Below, one piece after another: positions 7,044 to 9,957 of a stretch of DNA of 9,957 nucleotides (position 1 is the first letter of the stretch; each line of letters starts with the position of its first letter). The stretch is from positions 1 to 9,957 of the forward strand of contig JADLBT010000545.1 of assembly GCA_020847555.1 (NCBI GenBank), read 5' to 3'. The notes under the pieces were generated by a model. That model had not been told where the DNA came from. It was given only the letters and a program-made list of their open reading frames with translations, and made no database searches. Source of the stretch: Gemmataceae bacterium. Its GTDB lineage: Bacteria > Planctomycetota > Planctomycetia > Gemmatales > Gemmataceae. The translations under genes were made by a program, and so were the position numbers.

Positions 7044-8522
7044 GTGAGCCGCAAACTCCTCATTCAGGTGTCCGCCCCCGCGGTCCTGATCGGCTTGCTG
7101 CTGTTCGTCGCCTGTCTGGTGAGCGCGTGGCACATCAGCCGCCAGCAGCGCGACCTGGCCAAGCTGCTGTCCCGTGAGGTGACCAGCCTGCAGGCTACCC
7201 TCGAGCTGGAGATCCGCGTCCGCCAGCTGCGCTTCCACAGTTTCCTCAATCTGGTCGATCCGGCCCACGCCCGGGACGACCCGGTTCGCAAGATCCGCAA
7301 GGCGTTCGAGGAGTCGCTGGAGCGCACGGCGCGTTCGGCCCACACGCCAGAGGAGCACGCCTATGCCCGGGCCATCCGCGCCGGGTACGAGCGGTACAGG
7401 CACGAGCTGGGGCTGATCCCCGCGGAGTTGGCTCGCCTCGGCCCGAACCCGGACCTGCACACGCTGCACGACAGCCACCCGGTGCGCTACGTCGTCGAGC
7501 CGTGCCAGGAGTTGCTGCGCGTCAACAAGGAGCAGATGGAGCAGACGGCGCACGAGTCCGAGCAGCTGAGCCAGCTGGTACGCCTGGCCATGCTCGGGCT
7601 GGGCATCGTCGCCCCGCTAAGCGGGCTGCTGAGCGGCTTCGGCATCGCGCGCGGGTTGAGCCGGTCGATCTACCAGCTCCGCGTGCGGGTGCAGGACATC
7701 ACCCGGCGGCTCGACCACAAGGTCGCGTCGGTGACCCTCCCCGCGGGTGGGGACATTCAGGAGCTGGACCGGCAGCTGCAATACATCGTCAGCCGGGTGG
7801 CGGAGGTGGCCCGCGAGCTGCACCGCCATCAGCGCGAGCTGCTCCGGGCGGAACAGTTGGCGGCGGTCGGACATCTGGCCGCGAGCGTCGCCCACGAGGT
7901 GCGCAACCCGCTCACGTCCGTCAAGCTCCTCGTGGAGGGGGCGCTCCGCCCGCGCCACCGCACCCCCCTTACCGAGCCGGACCTGCAGGTGATCCACGGC
8001 GCGGTTGCTCGCGTCGAGCAGACGGTGCAGGGACTGCTGGACTTCGCGCGCCGTCCGGTCCTGCACCGCCGGATCCGCGACCTGCGCGAGGTAGTTGGGC
8101 CGGCCATCGAACTCGTCCGCGCCCGGGCTCGGCAGCAGGGAGTCGCGGTCGAGGTGGAGGGCGATCCGGGTCCGGTGCGGGCGGACGTCGATGCCGGCCA
8201 GCTCTCGACGGTACTGGTGAACCTGTTCATCAACGCCCTGGACGCGATGCCCACGGGGGGGAGGCTTACGGTGACGCTGACCGGCTCGCGGGAAAGGGTG
8301 CGGATCGACGTCGCGGACACCGGAGCCGGCATCGCCCCGGAGATTGCCGCCCGGCTGTTCACCCCGTTCGCCAGCGCCAAGGAGACGGGCACGGGGCTGG
8401 GGTTGAGCGTGTCGAAACGCATTGTCGAGGACCACGGCGGGGCGCTCGCTGCCGTCAACGCTCCCGAGGGTGGGGCGTGTTTCACCCTCACCTTGCCCGG
8501 CGTGGCGGGCGGCGCGGGGTGA
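7044..8522 (+). CDS. Membrane sensor histidine kinase (492 aa)
   Basis: Autophosphorylating sensor of a two-component system. The layout is: TM1 about 12-29 (APAVLIGLLLFVACLVSAW), an extracytoplasmic helical sensor region about 30-179 that resembles no domain I can name, TM2 about 180-200, a HAMP-like linker and coiled coil 201-270, a HisKA dimerisation domain and an HATPase_c domain. The H-box is SVAHEVRNPL (281-290) with phospho-acceptor His284. The N-box is NLFINALDAM (393-402), G1 is DTGAGI (425-430), the F-box is LFTPFASAK (438-446), and G2 is GTGLGLSVSKRIVEDHGG (449-466). The HEVRNPL box and short linker are close to NtrB/AtoS-like kinases, whose partners are often sigma54 activators, but no response regulator is in the window. 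The GTG start is chosen from GAGG spacing and because MSRKLLIQ leads directly into TM1; an upstream ATG (6960) would add 28 proline-rich residues. The 3' end converges on ung with only 23 bp between stops. Confidence 0.93.
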   Translation: MSRKLLIQVSAPAVLIGLLLFVACLVSAWHISRQQRDLAKLLSREVTSLQATLELEIRVRQLRFHSFLNLVDPAHARDDPVRKIRKAFEESLERTARSAHTPEEHAYARAIRAGYERYRHELGLIPAELARLGPNPDLHTLHDSHPVRYVVEPCQELLRVNKEQMEQTAHESEQLSQLVRLAMLGLGIVAPLSGLLSGFGIARGLSRSIYQLRVRVQDITRRLDHKVASVTLPAGGDIQELDRQLQYIVSRVAEVARELHRHQRELLRAEQLAAVGHLAASVAHEVRNPLTSVKLLVEGALRPRHRTPLTEPDLQVIHGAVARVEQTVQGLLDFARRPVLHRRIRDLREVVGPAIELVRARARQQGVAVEVEGDPGPVRADVDAGQLSTVLVNLFINALDAMPTGGRLTVTLTGSRERVRIDVADTGAGIAPEIAARLFTPFASAKETGTGLGLSVSKRIVEDHGGALAAVNAPEGGACFTLTLPGVAGGAG

Positions 8523-8545
8523 GCCTGCCGATGAAAGCAACACCA

Positions 8546-9220
8546 TCACAGATCGGGTATTTGCCAGTCGATCGGCTGCTTGCCGAACTCCTTCAGCGCG
8601 GCGTTGACCTGCGAGAACGGCTTCGTGCCGAAGAACTTCTTCTGCGATAGCGGCGACGGGTGGGCGCCGAGGATGACGCGGTGGCGGGCGGCGTCGATGA
8701 ACTTCCCCTTCTTCTGGGCGTACGCGCCCCAGAGGACGAACACGACCGACTCTTCCCGGTCGTTCAGAGCGCGGATGACGGCGTCGGTGAACGTTTCCCA
8801 CCCGTGGTTGGCGTGCGACGTCGGGGTGTGGGCGCGGACGGTCAGGACCGCGTTCAGCAGCATCACCCCCTGCTTCGCCCACGGGACGAGGTAGCCGTTG
8901 TTAGGGATCTTGCAGCCCACGTCGTCCTTCAGCTCCTTGAAGATGTTCACCAGCGACGGCGGCACCTTCACTCCGGGCCGAACGGAGAAGCAGAGGCCGT
9001 GCGCCTGGCCGTCGTCGTGGTACGGATCCTGGCCGAGGATCAGCGCCTTCACCTCGTCGTAGGGGGCGTACTTGAAGGCGTTGAAGACGTCGTCCTCCGG
9101 CGGAAAGACCTTGTGGGCGGCGCGCTCGCCGTCCACGAACGCGCTCAGCTCCTTGAAGTACGGCCTGGCCAGTTCGGCCGACAGCACCTTCTTCCAGCTC
9201 GCGGGCAGATCAACTTTCAT
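8546..9220 (-). CDS. ung: Uracil-DNA glycosylase, family 1 (224 aa)
   Basis: Removes uracil from DNA after cytosine deamination or dUMP incorporation, leaving an abasic site for base excision repair. Family-1 motifs are complete. GQDPYH (63-68) carries the water-activating Asp65 and Tyr67, which blocks thymine. AHGLCFSV has the uracil-stacking Phe78, and MLLNAVLTV has the uracil-specifying Asn123. HPSPLS (187-192) contains the catalytic His187, and the DNA-intercalating leucine is L191. The length matches the E. coli enzyme (229 aa). The ATG at 9220 has TGAGGA 9 nt upstream. The gene follows nth by 46 nt on the same strand, so the two are probably one transcript. No terminator hairpin is visible in the 23 bp before the oncoming histidine kinase gene, so the transcripts may overlap. 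Confidence 0.97.
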   Translation of the reverse strand: MKVDLPASWKKVLSAELARPYFKELSAFVDGERAAHKVFPPEDDVFNAFKYAPYDEVKALILGQDPYHDDGQAHGLCFSVRPGVKVPPSLVNIFKELKDDVGCKIPNNGYLVPWAKQGVMLLNAVLTVRAHTPTSHANHGWETFTDAVIRALNDREESVVFVLWGAYAQKKGKFIDAARHRVILGAHPSPLSQKKFFGTKPFSQVNAALKEFGKQPIDWQIPDL

Positions 9221-9266
9221 GGGGTGGGATCCTCAGGGGAGTCCAGGGGCACGAAACGGCGCCGAG

Positions 9267-9908
<642 letters not shown>

Positions 9909-9913
9909 GGGTG

Positions 9914-9918
9914 TCCTC
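9914..9918 (-). promoter_or_regulatory. Ribosome binding site of nth
   Basis: GAGGA on the minus strand 5 nt before the ATG at 9908. It decides this start over the GTG at 9920. Confidence 0.6.
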
Positions 9919-9957
9919 ACGGTGGAAGGGACAAGGGAGTTGTTGTGGCAAGCCCAC

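Noticed and set aside
8255..8261. Run of seven G in the histidine kinase gene (a similar run lies in nth at 9882-9888) as a phase-variation tract
   Set aside because: Both reading frames are intact and match their families on either side. Seven-base runs are expected at times in DNA this GC-rich, so I see no positive evidence for phase variation.
7617..8882. 421-codon minus-strand open frame antisense to the histidine kinase and running into ung
   Set aside because: It crosses two well-identified genes, has low-complexity Arg/Pro/Gly content and no motifs.

Overview
The window is dense, GC-rich (high G+C at third codon positions) bacterial chromosome carrying ten protein genes, all apparently intact, with no rRNA, tRNA, CRISPR array or insertion sequence that I can see. 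Three features point to a planctomycete, probably of the Gemmataceae type: a secreted DUF1080 (3-keto-disaccharide hydrolase) protein, a planctomycete-style soluble Ser/Thr kinase, and core metabolic genes scattered in short mixed operons. This assignment is inference from gene content and composition; no marker gene was compared.

Layout: (1) 1-60, a perfect 26-bp hairpin built from CGCAAAG repeats. (2) 82-1071 minus, malate dehydrogenase, divergent from (3) a plus-strand run of GAPDH (1229-2281), phosphoglycerate kinase (2328-3521), acetyl-CoA carboxylase beta subunit AccD (3653-4471) and a Ser/Thr protein kinase (4485-5366), closed by a strong hairpin at 5376-5407. (4) A minus-strand pair read right to left: secreted DUF1080 protein (5974-6702), then a small ClpP-like protein (5414-5926). 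(5) A 341-bp divergent intergenic region (6703-7043) holding a G-quadruplex motif, a 15-bp palindrome and a TACAAT promoter element. (6) A plus-strand membrane histidine kinase (7044-8522). (7) A minus-strand base-excision-repair pair read right to left: endonuclease III (9267-9908), then uracil-DNA glycosylase (8546-9220), which converges tail to tail on the histidine kinase.

Functionally, the left half joins lower glycolysis (GAPDH, PGK), the TCA cycle (MDH) and the committed step of fatty acid synthesis (AccD). A kinase gene starts only 13 nt after accD. The right half holds extracytoplasmic carbohydrate processing, an orphan sensor kinase and DNA repair.

Most of the window is ordinary housekeeping. 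The points most worth checking are the kinase, whose catalytic-loop lysine is replaced by cysteine (HRDICPRN) and which is linked to accD; the ClpP-like protein, which keeps Ser and His but appears to lack the catalytic Asp; an extra glycine in the oxyanion-hole loop of AccD; and the regulatory-looking intergenic region at 6703-7043. I did not find a convincing wholly new multi-gene system.
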